A model generated the notes under the pieces. It was not told the DNA's origin and did not search any database. It was given only the letters and a program-made list of their open reading frames with translations. A program made the translations under genes and the position numbers. Of a stretch of 64,000 bases of DNA, positions 62,789 through 64,000 are shown piece after piece. The DNA lies in assembly GCA_023213395.1 (NCBI GenBank), contig CM041465.1:241187741-241251740 (forward strand), written 5' to 3'. Origin of the DNA: Cycas panzhihuaensis. Taxonomy: Eukaryota; Cycadophyta. Numbering within the stretch: position 1 is the first letter of the stretch; each line of letters starts with the position of its first letter.

Positions 62789-64000
62789 TCTTCTCTTAAT
62801 GTAAATGTGAGGCACTAAATTTTATCATTGGGAATAGATCCCCTCTTAACCTTACCCAAACTAATATGCATGAATGTCGATGTAGCAATCTTCAATTTAA
62901 GCTTGGTGAATAAGTCTATAAGTTGAGCTCAACTTGGATAATCTTCAACTTGCATCTTCCCTGATTTGATTTTCACTCGGATGTAATGGTACTATGCCTT
63001 ATATATGCTCAATTCTTTGGATATGACTCCAACAGACCTACAACCATGTAACTCTCTCTACACTTGATACTTTGTCCATACAACACAACCATATTCCTTT
63101 GACTAAACTAAGAGGTTGAGCCACTTGAGCCATGTGAATCTCCTCTTCAAGTCTACATTAAGGAATATTGATATAATATGATATGATACCCAACTATCTG
63201 AAGCTACTAAAGTAAGGATCAAATGGACCATAAACATCATAGAGACTAGTGCAAATGTCTCATCATATCTTAATCCATCTTCCTGCTAGAAATCCGACAT
63301 AACAAGCTTACCAACTTGCAAATCGACTAGGCTCTTTGCTTCAATACAACTCTCCATTGTGAATCGACACTCATTGGAACATTAGTATCTTTCTCAAGAT
63401 TTGACTGGCATGCTGATCCATGATCTTCAATCATCCTGTAGGTCTTTAATTATTAATGAAACATCAGGTTGCAATCCATGTCTCATCGTCTAATAGCTCC
63501 TCATCATCAATCTGTCACTAGGTCTTGCTTCCATCTCAAGCACAATGTTACGCAAACAAACCTCTACACTTGTTGAATAATGTCATAGAAAAGTGAAGCA
63601 ATGAAGGATAAAACCTATAACTAAATGACACTTAGCATGATATGTCAACAACTCTTGAATCAAAATTTAGATTGATCGTAATGCATTTCCCTTTCAGATC
63701 ACACTGTTTATAAGCTAAACAACCCATGTGATTCAAACTCTTATAATCCTACTACTATAATCTTTATCTAAGATGTGAGCACTCTAATGCACTAAAGGAA
63801 TAAATGGAAGGATTTTGACTTGGTCCAAACACATAACAAGAGGGGAATATATGCCACAAATAAGCACAACAAGGGATCCCATACCTATCCACTATAGTTT
63901 TTGCCACAACCATGGGAGGCAAATATTAACCTGCACCAACCTCACCATCTACATCATGATACTCACCTATAATGTAACCTTACAGGTGAACTATACATAC
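62466..64000 (-). mobile_element. Copia element G, truncated by window end
   Basis: Left (3') LTR at 62466-62788 begins TGTTAGAAAAC, followed by a purine tract on the minus strand (GAGAAGA). Beyond it, stop-ridden minus-strand sequence parallels element F: the phrase gaggttgagccac...atctcctctt (63110-63148) matches 55505-55535 of F in the RT. That phrase is about 320 bp from the LTR here against about 1.2 kb in F, so most of RNase H is deleted. The PBS and 5' LTR lie outside the window. Confidence 0.78.

Overview
This is AT-rich plant nuclear DNA from a large, repeat-dominated genome. The basis is Ty1/copia and Ty3/gypsy LTR retrotransposons of plant type, initiator-Met-tRNA primer sites of plant copia elements, and one SAUR (small auxin-up RNA) gene. 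The age and nesting of the elements would suit a gymnosperm, but the sequence does not prove that. Apart from the SAUR gene at 50.4-50.9 kb, every recognisable coding block is a decayed transposon protein or a gene fragment carried inside a transposon.

Layout: 0.25-1.15 kb, 3' end of a gypsy integrase (+). 4.7-12.9 kb, copia element A (-), bounded by LTRs and a 5-bp target-site duplication (TSD). 13.1-19.7 kb, copia-derived element B (-), mostly without pol, which carries an exon of a SAC-type phosphoinositide phosphatase gene and a candidate SINE. About 22.6-40.9 kb, a very degraded Tat/Athila-like gypsy element (-) in the order gag, protease, RT, RNase H, integrase, second RNase H, followed by an opposite-strand extra ORF at 22.6-24.9 kb. 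Copia element C (31,640-39,188, -) sits inside this gypsy element with an exact 5-bp TSD. Copia-type element D (40,905-45,081, +) sits at its gag end and itself contains a solo LTR. 45.5-49.6 kb, deletion-derivative copia element E (+). 49.6-51.5 kb, the SAUR gene and its flanks, the only GC-rich, gene-like island. 53.1-62.5 kb, a decayed gypsy gag-protease (+) split by copia element F (53,990-59,964, -). Copia element G (-) starts at 62,466 and runs off the window.

Element ends were fixed by hand from paired LTRs, TG/CA termini, primer-binding sites (PBS), polypurine tracts (PPT) and TSDs. All polyproteins have many stops and frameshifts, so domain limits are approximate. LTR identities were counted by eye. 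The most interesting signals are: a TATA box plus stem-loop shared by the LTRs of A, B and E; a tandem triplication of the primer-binding site in E; a leader motif shared by A, B and E; the gypsy element's integrase-then-RNase H order with an antisense, apparently intron-containing ORF; and the captured SAC exon in B.
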